DNA of 64,000 nt from Zunongwangia mangrovi (lineage in GTDB: Bacteria > Bacteroidota > Bacteroidia > Flavobacteriales > Flavobacteriaceae). Below the pieces are notes generated by a model. That model saw only the letters and a program-made list of their open reading frames with translations. It was not told the origin of the DNA and ran no database searches. Shown here one piece after another: positions 17,101 to 27,688 of the stretch. The position numbers and the translations under genes were made by a program. The stretch spans positions 248,001-312,000 of the forward strand of contig NZ_FOKV01000002.1 in NCBI RefSeq assembly GCF_900112105.1, in the 5' to 3' direction. Within the stretch, counting starts at the first letter, position 1. Each line of letters starts with the position of its first letter.

Positions 17101-17718
17101 CTATTGCTTTACTACCATTAAACTTGCTCTGGCACCGGTAAGTAAATTCCATTCTTTGGAAACAAGTTGCTTACCGTCTTCTCCAAAAACCTTTAACATC
17201 GCCGTATTTGGTCCAGATAAGCCTTGATTTAAAGCTTCAAATTCGATCGTATTAAAACCACTCTGCAAAGTGACCAATATTGGTTTATAAGAACCGGTTA
17301 AAGCTAAGTTTTTAAAGATCACTTCGCCATTTACCGTAATTTTCACTCGGTCTCCATCAACAAACTCATGATCTCTACAGTATAATTCTACAAATTTACC
17401 GGTAGTTTTTACATCTCCCAGGTATTGATCTTTTGCGTATTCTTCTTTTGCTTTTTTATCTTCTTTCCACTCGGCTGCAACACGATCACCTTCAGTTAGA
17501 AGTCCGTTTTTATCCTGGCGCATATTAATTTTGCGCTCTTCTTTCTTCATAAAGATGTCTTCGACCTCGTTATTCACTCGAGGAAGAAAAACACTGTTGT
17601 TTCCGGTCGTAACTGGCTTCACTGAACCTCCTGTGTTGGTCGTACTTGGGATTTCCTGAGCCTGAATAAAATTGCAGGCAAAAATCGCTATTATGAAACT
17701 AAAAACTATCTTTTTCAT
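17101..17718 (-). CDS. Exported protein of unknown function
   Basis: 205 residues with a signal peptide ending ...FIQAQ near residue 21. A low-complexity Thr/Asn-rich linker leads into a charged segment (VEDIFMKKEERKINMRQDKN) and a beta-sandwich-like C-terminal half (GKFVELYCRDHEFVDGDRVK, then FNTIEFEALNQG). A conserved single cysteine sits in ELYCRDH. I recognise this as a conserved exported protein in Flavobacteriia but not its role. It stands alone between two terminated neighbours. Confidence 0.75.
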   Translation of the reverse strand: MKKIVFSFIIAIFACNFIQAQEIPSTTNTGGSVKPVTTGNNSVFLPRVNNEVEDIFMKKEERKINMRQDKNGLLTEGDRVAAEWKEDKKAKEEYAKDQYLGDVKTTGKFVELYCRDHEFVDGDRVKITVNGEVIFKNLALTGSYKPILVTLQSGFNTIEFEALNQGLSGPNTAMLKVFGEDGKQLVSKEWNLLTGARASLMVVKQ

Positions 17719-17921
17719 TTTTATGCGGAATTATCTTCAGGATTAATATCAAAAATATAGCCAAAAATAACCAATTTTGAACTGAAATACAGCTTTTTCG
17801 ATTATCAATGCCATTTCTGTAAAATTCTGAAACATTCTGAAACACTTCAGAATTAAAACTTCATGGAATCCTTTGTTATAGTTTGTATATTTAAAGCATC
17901 TAACGCCAAAACTACAAATCG

Positions 17922-18581
17922 ATGCATGTTCATCATTTATTAAATAATAACTCTATTGCCAATAAATTTATTGCCCAACTTCGTGATGTGACAGTTCAAG
18001 AGGATCGTATGCGCTTCCGAAGAAATATAGAGCGCTTAGGAGAGATATTAAGTTACGAACTTAGTAGTAAACTTCAATATACCACCAAAGAGATTACGAC
18101 GCCTTTAGGAAATTCTAAAGTAGAACTTCCTGCTAATGACATTGTGATCTGTTCGATTCTACGTGCAGGTCTTCCTTTACACAATGGGATTTTAAATTAT
18201 TTTGATGATGCTGAAAATTCATTTATTTCGGCCTATAGACACCATCCAAATGAAGATGAAGAGTTTGAAATTAAAGTAGAATATCTAGCTTCGCCTTCGC
18301 TAAATGATAAAACCTTGATCTTGGCCGATCCTATGCTTGCTACCGGCCGTTCTTTTGTAAATGTAATGCAGGCCTTAAAACAAATGGGAACGCCAAAAGA
18401 GATTCATTTAGTCGCTGTAATTGGTGCTGAAGAAGGTTTAAAATTACTTGATGAAGAATTTCCGCAGCATACACATTTATGGATCGCTGCCATAGACCAA
18501 AAATTAGATCACAGAGGTTATATTGTTCCCGGTCTTGGAGATGCTGGTGATCTTTGCTTCGGAAGCAAAAAACAACATTAA
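17922..18581 (+). CDS. upp: Uracil phosphoribosyltransferase
   Basis: 219 residues, full length for the family. Motifs include ICSILRAGLPLHNGIL for substrate positioning, the PRPP-binding loop ADPMLATGRSF at about 135-146, and the uracil-binding C-terminal GYIVPGLGDAGDLCFG. It converts uracil and PRPP to UMP in pyrimidine salvage, in the cytoplasm. It is a single-gene unit with a 203-bp upstream region and converges on tamL. Confidence 0.95.
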   Translation: MHVHHLLNNNSIANKFIAQLRDVTVQEDRMRFRRNIERLGEILSYELSSKLQYTTKEITTPLGNSKVELPANDIVICSILRAGLPLHNGILNYFDDAENSFISAYRHHPNEDEEFEIKVEYLASPSLNDKTLILADPMLATGRSFVNVMQALKQMGTPKEIHLVAVIGAEEGLKLLDEEFPQHTHLWIAAIDQKLDHRGYIVPGLGDAGDLCFGSKKQH

Positions 18582-18607
18582 TTATCTCTGAAATTCGCTA
18601 ATTTCAA

Positions 18608-20911
18608 CTAGAATGGATATCCTATCGCAAAATTGAAAATAGGACTTCCAAAATCGTAGGTCCATCGATCTCCTTCTGGTAACGAAGGATCGTGCATTGG
18701 TGCTGCAAGATCAAAGCGAATTACAAATCCCTGTATGTCTACTCGTACACCTACCCCGGTACCAATTCCTAGTTCGTTCATAAAGTTCGAGCTAAACTTA
18801 CCACCCGGTAAACTCGTTTCTTCTGTAGACGTCCATACGTTACCGGCATCTGCAAAGACAGCTCCGTTTACGTAAGGAGGAAAAAGTGGGAAACGATATT
18901 CGATATTTGCTTCTAATCGAATATTCCCGGCACGATCAAAATAATCGGTATTTATTACACCATTTTCATCCCTGTTTTCATCAGGATTATAAACTCCGGG
19001 GCCAAGTTGCCTGATCCTAAAAGCTCTTACACTATACGGTCCTCCAGAAAAATATTGCTTTGTAAAAGGCATAATTTCAGAATTACCGTAGGGCATTCCG
19101 TAACCAGCGAACAAGCGAGTAGCAATTTTAGTGCCGCTACCCAAATTTAAATGATAACGAAAATCAACATCGGCTTTAGCGTATTGTGCGTATTCTAAAT
19201 TGAAAACGGTTTGCGGATCTTCTTCTGCATTTCCGCTTACAAGATCTAAGAAGTTTCCTGCGATATCTAGCGTTGAATTTACAAAAAACTGATGCGTTTT
19301 ATTTTGATCTACCATTCCGTTATACGTAAAACTATACATAGATCCCGCGATAAATTGTTGCTCAAAGCTACTTCTCAGGTATGGATTTTCATCCAAAATT
19401 TCTTCAAATTCTGGTGTGGTATTAATAAGATCTACATAAGTAACTGATACAGGGTCGAAACTATGCGTTACATATCTGTTCGCATTCCATATATAACCAA
19501 ATGTCGAAGAAGCCGATCCTAATGCAAAAAGCTGACTACGTCTTAGATAATCTACATTAAGGCTAATCTTTGTTTTTGGAATATCATATTTAAAAAAATC
19601 CTCGTTAAAATGCCATGGAAATAATAATCTAGGAAAGATAAGATCACTACCTATACCTAACTGAATACTATTTAAACCTGTGTTATTCCCACTCGCTACC
19701 TGAACTTCGTAACCAAAACGCCCCTGAATATTTATAATTTCACCTCCTTTAAATAAGTTTCTATTGGTTAAAGAAAGTGCAAGGCTAGGGCCGGCAAAAT
19801 TATTAGATTTAGTAACCGCTTGTAATTCGGCTCTAATCGCACGTTTATTTAAGGGCGACAAATAAATATTAGCTTCCAAAACACCTAAACTATCTGTGGC
19901 AAGCGTATCTACTTCCTCGTAATCGATATTTATAAACTTATAAGCGCCTATCGAGCCCAATCTTCTACTGGTTGCCTTAGAGATATCGGGACTATAATAA
20001 TCTCCTTCTTCTATCAAAACAAATGGATCTAATCGTTTTGGCAGGAAAAAGATACTATCATGATCCTGAACAAAAGTTTTATTATTAAATCGTACACTAT
20101 CTTTCTGTAAAGAATCACGCTGTATAGAACTATTTGGGTAAATGTTTACTTTAGAAATTTTATACGGAATAAGTGCTTTCTCAGGCACATCCTTTTTCAC
20201 CTTTAAGAAAAGATCAAAACGCTTATTATCGTATTGATTGGTATCTGCTTGAAACAATAAAAATCCCGAGTTAAAATTGTAGTAACCTTTTTCTTTAAGC
20301 GCTACATCGATCCTTTGACGTTCATTTTTCATATTCGCTAGATCGAAACGCATCTCTTCAAAGAATTTACTCTCGTTAACTATCGGTTTCATATCCTGGT
20401 AAATGAGCAAACTATCCTCTACCAGTTGATAGCTTTCCATCCTGTATGGAGTAGTAACGCCCACATCGTAAGCTGCTGTTGCAATCTTTTTTTTATCGTT
20501 GGTATTTACATTTGCGCTTACCCTACTGTAAAAGAAACCGCGATTTTCTAATCGATTAAGAATTAGATCCTGGGTATTACCAATTTCTACATCGCTTAAA
20601 TAAACAGGTTCTTCGCCAATTTTTTTATCCAGAAATTTATTGATGATTCCCGGTTTTTCCCGTTGTGCTTTATAGTGAAAATAAAGACCAGGATAACCAC
20701 CCAAAAATTTAGAATTTGGCTTAGGCACTAAAACATTTTGAAGCTCTGTTTTAACTTTCCCAAGATCTTTTATCGATGTGGTATCTGGAATCAAAGAGAT
20801 ATCTGCACCCCGGTATAGATATTCGTCTTCAGGAATATATTTATCTACGCTACAGGCATTAAGAAAGCCCAGAGCCATTAAAAAAATGATGCTATATTTC
20901 CTTATTTTCAT
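18608..20911 (-). CDS. tamL: TamL: lipidated TamA/BamA-like outer-membrane assembly barrel
   Basis: 767 residues. A lipoprotein signal peptide (MALGFLNAC, lipid-accepting Cys at about residue 20) is followed by POTRA-like segments (about 25-360) and a C-terminal 16-strand Omp85 barrel (about 370-767). The barrel holds YFSGGPYSVRAFRIRQLGPG, a typical Omp85 loop motif, and ends in an aromatic residue (GYPF). In Bacteroidota the TamA partner of TamB is commonly lipidated and called TamL. It starts inside the tamB stop (ATGA overlap at 20908-20911), so the two are translated together. Its role is assembly of outer-membrane components or lipid transfer with TamB. Confidence 0.92.
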   Translation of the reverse strand: MKIRKYSIIFLMALGFLNACSVDKYIPEDEYLYRGADISLIPDTTSIKDLGKVKTELQNVLVPKPNSKFLGGYPGLYFHYKAQREKPGIINKFLDKKIGEEPVYLSDVEIGNTQDLILNRLENRGFFYSRVSANVNTNDKKKIATAAYDVGVTTPYRMESYQLVEDSLLIYQDMKPIVNESKFFEEMRFDLANMKNERQRIDVALKEKGYYNFNSGFLLFQADTNQYDNKRFDLFLKVKKDVPEKALIPYKISKVNIYPNSSIQRDSLQKDSVRFNNKTFVQDHDSIFFLPKRLDPFVLIEEGDYYSPDISKATSRRLGSIGAYKFINIDYEEVDTLATDSLGVLEANIYLSPLNKRAIRAELQAVTKSNNFAGPSLALSLTNRNLFKGGEIINIQGRFGYEVQVASGNNTGLNSIQLGIGSDLIFPRLLFPWHFNEDFFKYDIPKTKISLNVDYLRRSQLFALGSASSTFGYIWNANRYVTHSFDPVSVTYVDLINTTPEFEEILDENPYLRSSFEQQFIAGSMYSFTYNGMVDQNKTHQFFVNSTLDIAGNFLDLVSGNAEEDPQTVFNLEYAQYAKADVDFRYHLNLGSGTKIATRLFAGYGMPYGNSEIMPFTKQYFSGGPYSVRAFRIRQLGPGVYNPDENRDENGVINTDYFDRAGNIRLEANIEYRFPLFPPYVNGAVFADAGNVWTSTEETSLPGGKFSSNFMNELGIGTGVGVRVDIQGFVIRFDLAAPMHDPSLPEGDRWTYDFGSPIFNFAIGYPF

Positions 20912-23900
20912 TCTTCTTCGTCTTCTTTTTTGGCGGGTTGGTCTTCTTGCTCTTCAGATTTAAGCAAGGTATTCCATAACTCACGATATTCGTTAAATTC
21001 CTGAGTAAATATTAATGCAATTCCACTAACGATCAATTGGCCATCGATCACGTTTTCAAATTGATTTCTTCTGAAACCTCGTATTCTAAAACGTCCTTCT
21101 TCGGTAAGCAGGTATTCTAAACTAACATTCCCAATAAGTGGATTGGTCTCCTGTCTTCCGCTATTACTTCCTTCTATATTTACCTGGCTTCCTACACTTA
21201 CAATCAAACGATCGTCCAATAATTTCTTTTGTGCACTTACATTAAGATCTGTGCGCTGCTGCGGCCCACTATCACCCTGATAATCGGTATAACTATCTAC
21301 ACCAAAATTAAGCGAAACACCGGTGTCTCCCAGTAGCTTTTCAGAAAACATATTTAATTGATCTGATAGTGCCTGGCTAATATTTTCTCTTGCAATGGCC
21401 ATTGTTCCTCCATTACTACCATCTGTTCCAGCATCTGGATAAAACCTGTTTAAAACCAGCAAACTGAATACCTGCTTATTTAATTGATTTTCCTGGCTAT
21501 TTAATTGCTGCACTCTACCATACACCTGTCCACCAATGGCTCCCTGCGAGTCTCTTGGCATATCTAAACCAAAACTTAGTTCAGGTTGCATTAATTCACC
21601 ATCAACATTTAAATAAACCATAAATGGTAGTTCCTGGCGATATCTGTTCTGTTCGCGACCGCTACTACCCGATAGACTTGTAGCCATTAGTGCATAGGCT
21701 GAGGTTTCTACATTGTAAATAGCTCTTACATCTAAGTTGGCATCAAAAGGATCGCCACTCCAACTCACCGAACTACCATCTGCAATTTCGAATCTACGAT
21801 TTACCAGGTTGTAGAGACTCATTTCATAATGACCGTCTGATATTGTGTATTTTCCGCTTAAAGAAGTTCTTCCGTTTGGAGAAATATTAAAACGCAGGTC
21901 GCCATTTCCCTGGATTTGAAGGTTATCATTTGTTTGTTCATTTAGTATGACATTGATAATCGCTTCATCTCGAATTTTTAATTGAGCACCTATATCATAA
22001 CCGCTAAAAACATAAGATTCTTCCTCGCTTTGAGTTAGAATATTATCAGGATCTTCTTTATTTACAAAAGTGACGATGCCTTCACGTTCCTGCATTTGCA
22101 ATTCGGTTTCAGGCACTACGTAGGTAACATTTGTATTTTCACCAACTTCAAGATTAAGTCTCAATTTTGGCAAATTTAGATCTCCTTTTAGCGTGGCCTG
22201 AGCATCAAAGCTGGCTGTTCCGTAGAAAAGATCATTATCCTCTTCCGTAGAATTTAAAACATTGAAGTCATTAGCTTCAAAACTAAGATCGAAGGTAGGA
22301 TTTATAAAACTTTCAGTCCCCAATTCTCCATCGACTACAAAAGAATTACCCTTAGTATCGCCAATCTTGAAATTATTAAAATAAACCCCATCATTATCTA
22401 AATCGAGCGTTTCATTTTTAAAAATAAAAGGAGCGTTTAACATAGAAACCCTAAACTGCGCATCATTAAAATCAATCTTACCAGAATACTCTGGATTTAC
22501 TGTTGTTCCGTTTAATTTTATATTTCCTTTAAATGAACCTTTACCATCTTCTAAAGCACCAAATGAAAATCCTGTTACCGCAGCCATTTCAACTTTGTTA
22601 AGATCTAAATTCATATCCAGATTGGCGGTAGAATCTGCCGCAACGTAATTTCCTGTAAGATCCATATCTACGGCGCCTTCTTTCATTCCCATCTCGAAGC
22701 GATACTTTTCGGCGCCCATGGCGATTCCACGTAAAGATAACTTCCCAAGATCTACATCCATAGATTCCAATTGCTCGATATTAAGATCTGCCAGGATCCC
22801 GGTCTTACCAAAAGGCTCCACCAAAGCAAAACGTCCATTCATATTTCCTTTCGCTAATTTAACCTCAGGATTTAAGAAGTTCAGAAAAGCAGCAAGTTTA
22901 AAATTATCGAACAGTAAGGTGATATTATCTAAATTTCGTTCGTTTTCTTGGTTCACGAGTTCTAGAGACTGACTTTCCCTTGTGATCCTAAAGTTCTCGA
23001 ATATTATTTTTTCACCATCGTATAATAGCGCATTATTTTGCTGAATATGCCACAGGTTTTTATTCAGAATTAATTTCTTATCACTCACTTCGTATCTAAA
23101 AACATCTTCGTTTTTCGATAATTTTGAAGAAACATTGACTAGCGTATCTTCATCGTAAACCGAATTAAAGTTTAATCCCAAAACGCGATTTGCCAAATTT
23201 GCTTTTAATTCGGTTTTCTTTAGCGCCAGTGGGCCGGCACTAATCGAGTTAAAACCAAAACTAAAATCGAGATCCTTACGGTCTGATCGTACCGAAATCC
23301 CTAAACTATCAATCGCAGCACCATAATAATGAGCGAAAGGTATCTTAACGTCTGCGTTTAGTTTATGTTTCTTTTCGCTAAAATCGACATCAATTTTTAC
23401 GGTATCTAATTCTTCTAAATTAACCAGCAAGACTTCGTTTAAAATTGGTGCCTGGCTAATCGTTCCTTTTACATAAAGATTTACCGGATTTTCTACCGTA
23501 TCGGTAGGATCGTCTTCGGTTAGGTAACTTTGATAATGTCGCTTTAGGGCCTGACTAAATTCTAACGGACTCGCATTAGATTGCAGGTTAAGATCCAACA
23601 TTTTGTTATTTACCTTTACTGAGGTGGTATCTGGAGTTACAAAAGCCGATAGGTCTAAATCTCCTAACAAATAAGTATGATTATCGTAAACGGCGACACC
23701 TTCTTTTATTTCTGCCGAAGCTTCGTATTTTTTCGCATTTCCTTTAAAATTACCCTGCAGTTTAAAACCGGTACGAATATTTCGATTAACAATACCAAGT
23801 TCAGCAAGATCTGCTCCAGCAAGATCTAGATTCAGACTAACTTCAGGAGCAACAGAATCTAGGATCACATTCGCAAGCAAGTCGGCATTCAAATTATCGT

Positions 23901-25920
23901 CCTCGTAGCTACTTTCTATATCGCCACGACCATTTTCAATATCTCCCGTGATCTTAAGATCTTTGATAGGATAATTGTTATAAGTAAAATGGCTAATATT
24001 GGTTTCTAACTGCGCATTTAGCGTATTTACTGTATTACCGCTACCCTTCGCTTTAAGCTTAAGATTTAATTTTCCTAAAGCAGCATTTTGTAACAATTCT
24101 CCTAGTCCTAAACTGTCTACTTTTACATCTGCCTGAAATGCAATCTCTTCTGTATTCTGGAAGTTTCCTTTCGCGATAATATTCCCAAGGCTGGATTCTA
24201 AAACGGCATCTGCTTCAATATCACTTGGCGTACCAGCAAGGTTTCCAGAAAGTGCAATGCTCTTTGGTAAATTAATACCTAACTGCTTTTCGTCTACAAA
24301 ATAGTTTAGATCGCTTTTGGTTGAACGTGCTCTAAAACGTGGAATATTAAAATAAATATTTTCGGGATCTGTAGCATTTCGAATTTGCCCATTTAGTATC
24401 AGATTTGTTTGACTTCCCCAGGAGATATTTGCTGAAGGAATCCTGATATTCGACAATTGGCCGTTAGCACTTAAACTTCCGGTAAGTAATTTACGGCTTA
24501 GTGCTTTTAAATATTGATTTTGCTGAAGTGCAGGCTGAAATCTAAATACTTCATTTACATCCAGCTGAATTTCAGAAAGACTAGCATCTAAACTCGCATT
24601 TTCAGGTTTTTCGATCAAGCTTTCTACAGCATCATATTTCAATTTAAGTGTTCCCTGAAGCTGATTATTATTTAAAGTCAGAATAAGATTCTTCACATTT
24701 AATGCTGAATTATCCAAAGTGACTTCCGTAGAAAATTCTCTAAGATCTAATCCCGAAGCTTCTCTAAAACTCACCTGATTAATATCTGCATTAACCTGCC
24801 GATCTGCCAATATTATATTTCCGGTTTTTAGACTAAGATCTCTAAACTTTAAGGCATTAGGATTAAATTTTTGTTGCTCGATCTTAGCGCTATCTACGAT
24901 ATACGCGATATTATTTTGCTCTAAATCGATATTTTGAACATTAATTTTCCAGGCCGGCCAAACAAAACCTGCGGTATCATTCTCAGTCGAATCCTTAGGC
25001 TGAGATTGTGCAGTTTTAGTCTGCATTCTTAGCAAAATATTCGATCTTTTTAGCGATACGGTATTCAACTCAATTTCATAATTCCCAAGATCCATTTTGG
25101 GCATTTCAGCAAGAAATTCTGGAATATGAACGTCGGCAAGCATTCCATCAGGTTCAGACTGGTATTTAGCATTTACATTATTCAACCTTAAACGATCTAC
25201 TACAACCAAAGGCATTGGCGCTTCAGAATCTTCACTTGGTGGTAAAGCTTTATTTTGCCGATATACCACCATCGTATTATTAAGCGAAGCGTCTGCAACC
25301 TCAAATTGCATATTTTGAAGATCTGTTTTTCGCATGGCGACATCTAGCTCTCCCAATTTAATTTCGGCTTCCATCCCGGTGACCTCGTCATTATAATTCA
25401 GAATAATATTTTGAAGATTAACGTCTCCGATATTAATATTCATGGAAGATGAAGTGGTATCCTGAGCTTGCGTTTGCTGCGTGCTCGTAGAGTCTGAAGC
25501 CGCAAAAGCATCCATTAAAAACTGAAAATTATAGCCAGAAATCGAGTCTTTTCGATATACATTTGCTTTTAAGCCTTTTAGATCAAGATCATTAATCCCA
25601 AATCCGCTTCCTTTTATAATGGGCCAAATAGGAATATTTGCTTCCAGATTGTGAGCATAAACCAATGTATCTCCTTTTTTATCTTCAAGATAAAGCCCTT
25701 CCAAACTAACAGCTCCACCAAATGTGATAAATAAACGATCGATTTCAACTTCGGTTTTCGTTTTCTTTTCGATCGAAGAGACTACCTTATTTACAATAAT
25801 ATTTTGCCCCCACGGACTTCTAATAAAAAGGATAAGCAATAATAAGAAAATAAGTATACCAGCTAAGATCTTTAGGGTAATCCTTAATGCTTTTCTCAGT
25901 TTTGGATGTTTCTTACTCAA
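20908..25920 (-). CDS. tamB: TamB: translocation and assembly module, inner-membrane anchored
   Basis: 1670 residues. A single N-terminal membrane helix (about 12-32) leads into an AsmA-like region and a very long run of beta-strand repeats that in this family forms a hydrophobic groove spanning the periplasm. The C-terminal TamB (DUF490) domain covers roughly the last 350 residues (GRTSLSGKYTISDGHYEMSL, then the NVSAQKKLLDDRLIVSVGSQ and YLLTEEGRFRIRGFRRNQFE blocks). An acidic tail (EEQEDQPAKKEDEEE) ends it. It partners with TamL, encoded immediately downstream with a 4-bp overlap. Current family knowledge points to phospholipid transport to the outer membrane and assembly of some barrels. 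Confidence 0.93.
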   Translation of the reverse strand: MSKKHPKLRKALRITLKILAGILIFLLLLILFIRSPWGQNIIVNKVVSSIEKKTKTEVEIDRLFITFGGAVSLEGLYLEDKKGDTLVYAHNLEANIPIWPIIKGSGFGINDLDLKGLKANVYRKDSISGYNFQFLMDAFAASDSTSTQQTQAQDTTSSSMNINIGDVNLQNIILNYNDEVTGMEAEIKLGELDVAMRKTDLQNMQFEVADASLNNTMVVYRQNKALPPSEDSEAPMPLVVVDRLRLNNVNAKYQSEPDGMLADVHIPEFLAEMPKMDLGNYEIELNTVSLKRSNILLRMQTKTAQSQPKDSTENDTAGFVWPAWKINVQNIDLEQNNIAYIVDSAKIEQQKFNPNALKFRDLSLKTGNIILADRQVNADINQVSFREASGLDLREFSTEVTLDNSALNVKNLILTLNNNQLQGTLKLKYDAVESLIEKPENASLDASLSEIQLDVNEVFRFQPALQQNQYLKALSRKLLTGSLSANGQLSNIRIPSANISWGSQTNLILNGQIRNATDPENIYFNIPRFRARSTKSDLNYFVDEKQLGINLPKSIALSGNLAGTPSDIEADAVLESSLGNIIAKGNFQNTEEIAFQADVKVDSLGLGELLQNAALGKLNLKLKAKGSGNTVNTLNAQLETNISHFTYNNYPIKDLKITGDIENGRGDIESSYEDDNLNADLLANVILDSVAPEVSLNLDLAGADLAELGIVNRNIRTGFKLQGNFKGNAKKYEASAEIKEGVAVYDNHTYLLGDLDLSAFVTPDTTSVKVNNKMLDLNLQSNASPLEFSQALKRHYQSYLTEDDPTDTVENPVNLYVKGTISQAPILNEVLLVNLEELDTVKIDVDFSEKKHKLNADVKIPFAHYYGAAIDSLGISVRSDRKDLDFSFGFNSISAGPLALKKTELKANLANRVLGLNFNSVYDEDTLVNVSSKLSKNEDVFRYEVSDKKLILNKNLWHIQQNNALLYDGEKIIFENFRITRESQSLELVNQENERNLDNITLLFDNFKLAAFLNFLNPEVKLAKGNMNGRFALVEPFGKTGILADLNIEQLESMDVDLGKLSLRGIAMGAEKYRFEMGMKEGAVDMDLTGNYVAADSTANLDMNLDLNKVEMAAVTGFSFGALEDGKGSFKGNIKLNGTTVNPEYSGKIDFNDAQFRVSMLNAPFIFKNETLDLDNDGVYFNNFKIGDTKGNSFVVDGELGTESFINPTFDLSFEANDFNVLNSTEEDNDLFYGTASFDAQATLKGDLNLPKLRLNLEVGENTNVTYVVPETELQMQEREGIVTFVNKEDPDNILTQSEEESYVFSGYDIGAQLKIRDEAIINVILNEQTNDNLQIQGNGDLRFNISPNGRTSLSGKYTISDGHYEMSLYNLVNRRFEIADGSSVSWSGDPFDANLDVRAIYNVETSAYALMATSLSGSSGREQNRYRQELPFMVYLNVDGELMQPELSFGLDMPRDSQGAIGGQVYGRVQQLNSQENQLNKQVFSLLVLNRFYPDAGTDGSNGGTMAIARENISQALSDQLNMFSEKLLGDTGVSLNFGVDSYTDYQGDSGPQQRTDLNVSAQKKLLDDRLIVSVGSQVNIEGSNSGRQETNPLIGNVSLEYLLTEEGRFRIRGFRRNQFENVIDGQLIVSGIALIFTQEFNEYRELWNTLLKSEEQEDQPAKKEDEEE

Positions 25921-26344
25921 ATTATGGTATATCTTAATTGATTGCGGAAAAAATGCAGCTGCAATTAACTACTAAGAAGGCATATTTTACGCGATATTCT
26001 TATAATCTTCTGTTAAAATTGAAATTACCACATCTGTGGAACAAATTCTACAGAAGTTTAGAAAATTTCAACACTTTAATTTCCTAAATATTTTTTCAGA
26101 AAAAATAGAAAAAATCTTTATATCGACCATAAACAACTGTTTTTCAACAGTTATAAAAGTAAAATAAAACTTCCCCAAAATTTTTGGGTACGTTTTTGAA
26201 GCACTAAAATTCCAAATGTGAAAAAAGTTTAATAGCAAGTTAAATAAGCTTAAAAACAAACTATCTATTAAAATTCTATGTTGTTTTAAGCCATCATTCA
26301 GCAAAAAAGTTGAATTCAATATTAAACTATTAACTACTTAAATA
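25921..26344. other. 424-bp divergent intergenic region between tamB and ompA-like gene
   Basis: This AT-rich stretch should contain the promoters of both tamB (leftward) and the OmpA lipoprotein (rightward). The only structure I can point to is a compact dyad at 26174-26188 (CCCAAAA-T-TTTTGGG). An 83-codon minus-strand frame at 26068-26319 is low-complexity and looks non-coding. No clear TAnnTTTG element precedes either gene. Confidence 0.5.
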
Positions 26345-27190
26345 ATGAGAAAAATGAAAAGAAGTTTAGCTGTAACAGTTTTTTCAACGGCCCTGTTGGC
26401 CTCATGTGTTTCTAAAAAGAAATATGTAGCCTTAGAGGGTGAGCTTGACGATACTAAAAGTACCCTACAACAAACAAGAGTAGAAAAAGAAGAAATTGAA
26501 GAAAAATACGCTGCGATAGAAGAGCGAGTAGCAGACTATAATGCAAAGATAAATTCGCTACGCTCTTCTAATGACGAAAAGTTAGAAATGAACGATGTAA
26601 CAGCGATGTCTAACAAGACTAAAGAGCGCATGAGAAAAACCATTGCTAAAATGGATGCCTCTAAGCTTGAAGGTGTAGAAACTTTAGAAGATTCTATTAA
26701 CGCTGCTATCTCATATAATCTTAAAAATGAGATTACAGAAGGTAAAGATGGTGACGATGTAGATATTACTGTAGATAAAACAGTCGTGATGATCAACGTT
26801 TCAGATAAATTATTATTTAGAAGCGGTAGCTATAGATTGTCTAACGAGGCGCAACCATTACTTAAAAAACTTGCTGAAGTAATTAACAGCGAGCCAGCGA
26901 TGGAAGTAATGGTAGAAGGTCATACAGACGATCGTACCATGGTAGAAGATTCTTGGTTAGAAGATAACTGGGATCTAAGTGTACGTAGAGCCACAGCAGT
27001 TGTAAGACAATTACAGGATAAATACGATGTAGATGGCAAAAAACTTATCGCTGCAGGTAGAAGTAGTTATGCTCCACTAGTAGAAAATACATCTAAAGAA
27101 AATATGGCAAAGAATAGAAGAACTAGAATTGTGGTAATTCCAAATCTTGATAAATTCTTTGCAATGTTAGATTCTGAAGGAGAAATATAA
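26345..27190 (+). CDS. OmpA-family peptidoglycan-binding lipoprotein
   Basis: 281 residues. The lipobox LLASC places the lipidated Cys at about residue 21. A coiled coil (about 30-75) follows, then the OmpA C-terminal domain (about 150-275) with VEGHTDDRTMVEDSWLEDNW, DLSVRRATAVVRQL and NRRTRIVVIP, which holds the Asp and Arg that bind diaminopimelate in peptidoglycan. It anchors the outer membrane to the cell wall. A second in-frame ATG lies 9 bases downstream (MKRSLAV) and is an equally good start. It is followed by an intrinsic terminator at 27248-27281. Confidence 0.92.
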   Translation: MRKMKRSLAVTVFSTALLASCVSKKKYVALEGELDDTKSTLQQTRVEKEEIEEKYAAIEERVADYNAKINSLRSSNDEKLEMNDVTAMSNKTKERMRKTIAKMDASKLEGVETLEDSINAAISYNLKNEITEGKDGDDVDITVDKTVVMINVSDKLLFRSGSYRLSNEAQPLLKKLAEVINSEPAMEVMVEGHTDDRTMVEDSWLEDNWDLSVRRATAVVRQLQDKYDVDGKKLIAAGRSSYAPLVENTSKENMAKNRRTRIVVIPNLDKFFAMLDSEGEI

Positions 27191-27247
27191 TCTTACAGAT
27201 TGCAAAAGGCTTTAATCGAAGTCTATAAATAAAAGTTCAAATTGTGT

Positions 27248-27281
27248 AAAAAAGGCGGAACCTTATGGTTTCGCCTTTTTT
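27248..27281 (+). terminator. Intrinsic terminator after the OmpA lipoprotein gene
   Basis: AAAAAAGGCGGAACC pairs with GGTTTCGCCTTTTTT around TTAT, with one G-T wobble, and ends in a T-run. Confidence 0.88.
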
Positions 27282-27368
27282 GTGCTTAATTTAAGAGCAT
27301 TTTAAAACAAGCTTAAGTCTGATTTTAGAAGATTCTGACCTATATTTTTTAAATTGAAAATAAAAATT

Positions 27369-27677
27369 ATGAGCACAACTGAAAGAAACAAAAATCAGGA
27401 TCTACCTTACAATCCAGAAATCACGAAAGAAGATGAACAGGCTTTGAATGATAAAGGCAAAAGCATGAACAAAGGACAGGATGCCGAACTGGATAATAAA
27501 GAAACTCCAACCGATTTTACTGCTGAAAATTTAGATATTCCAGGAAGAAATGAAGCCGATGTTTCTACAGATGGAGCTGATATTCCAGATGAAGAAAACT
27601 ATCAGTTTAATGAGCGTGGCACTAAACCTGAACATCAAAAAGAAAGTGAGCATCCTAAAAGCGATGAAAAAATTTAA
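27369..27677 (+). CDS. Small acidic, probably disordered protein
   Basis: 102 residues from the ATG at 27369; an upstream TTG at 27354 would add five residues but is less likely. The protein is hydrophilic, rich in Asp, Glu, Lys and Asn, with no hydrophobic segment (KNQDLPYNPEITKEDEQALN, then PGRNEADVSTDGADIPDEEN). It resembles small conserved flavobacterial proteins of unknown function that look intrinsically disordered. Repeat copy A begins 12 bp after the stop, followed by a bidirectional terminator. Confidence 0.7.
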   Translation: MSTTERNKNQDLPYNPEITKEDEQALNDKGKSMNKGQDAELDNKETPTDFTAENLDIPGRNEADVSTDGADIPDEENYQFNERGTKPEHQKESEHPKSDEKI

Positions 27678-27688
27678 AATCACTTTTT

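Noticed and set aside
26068-26319. Minus-strand 83-codon frame upstream of the OmpA lipoprotein gene
   Set aside because: It is Phe/Leu/Asn-rich translation of AT-rich DNA, has no signal peptide logic or known motif and occupies a region that must hold promoters.
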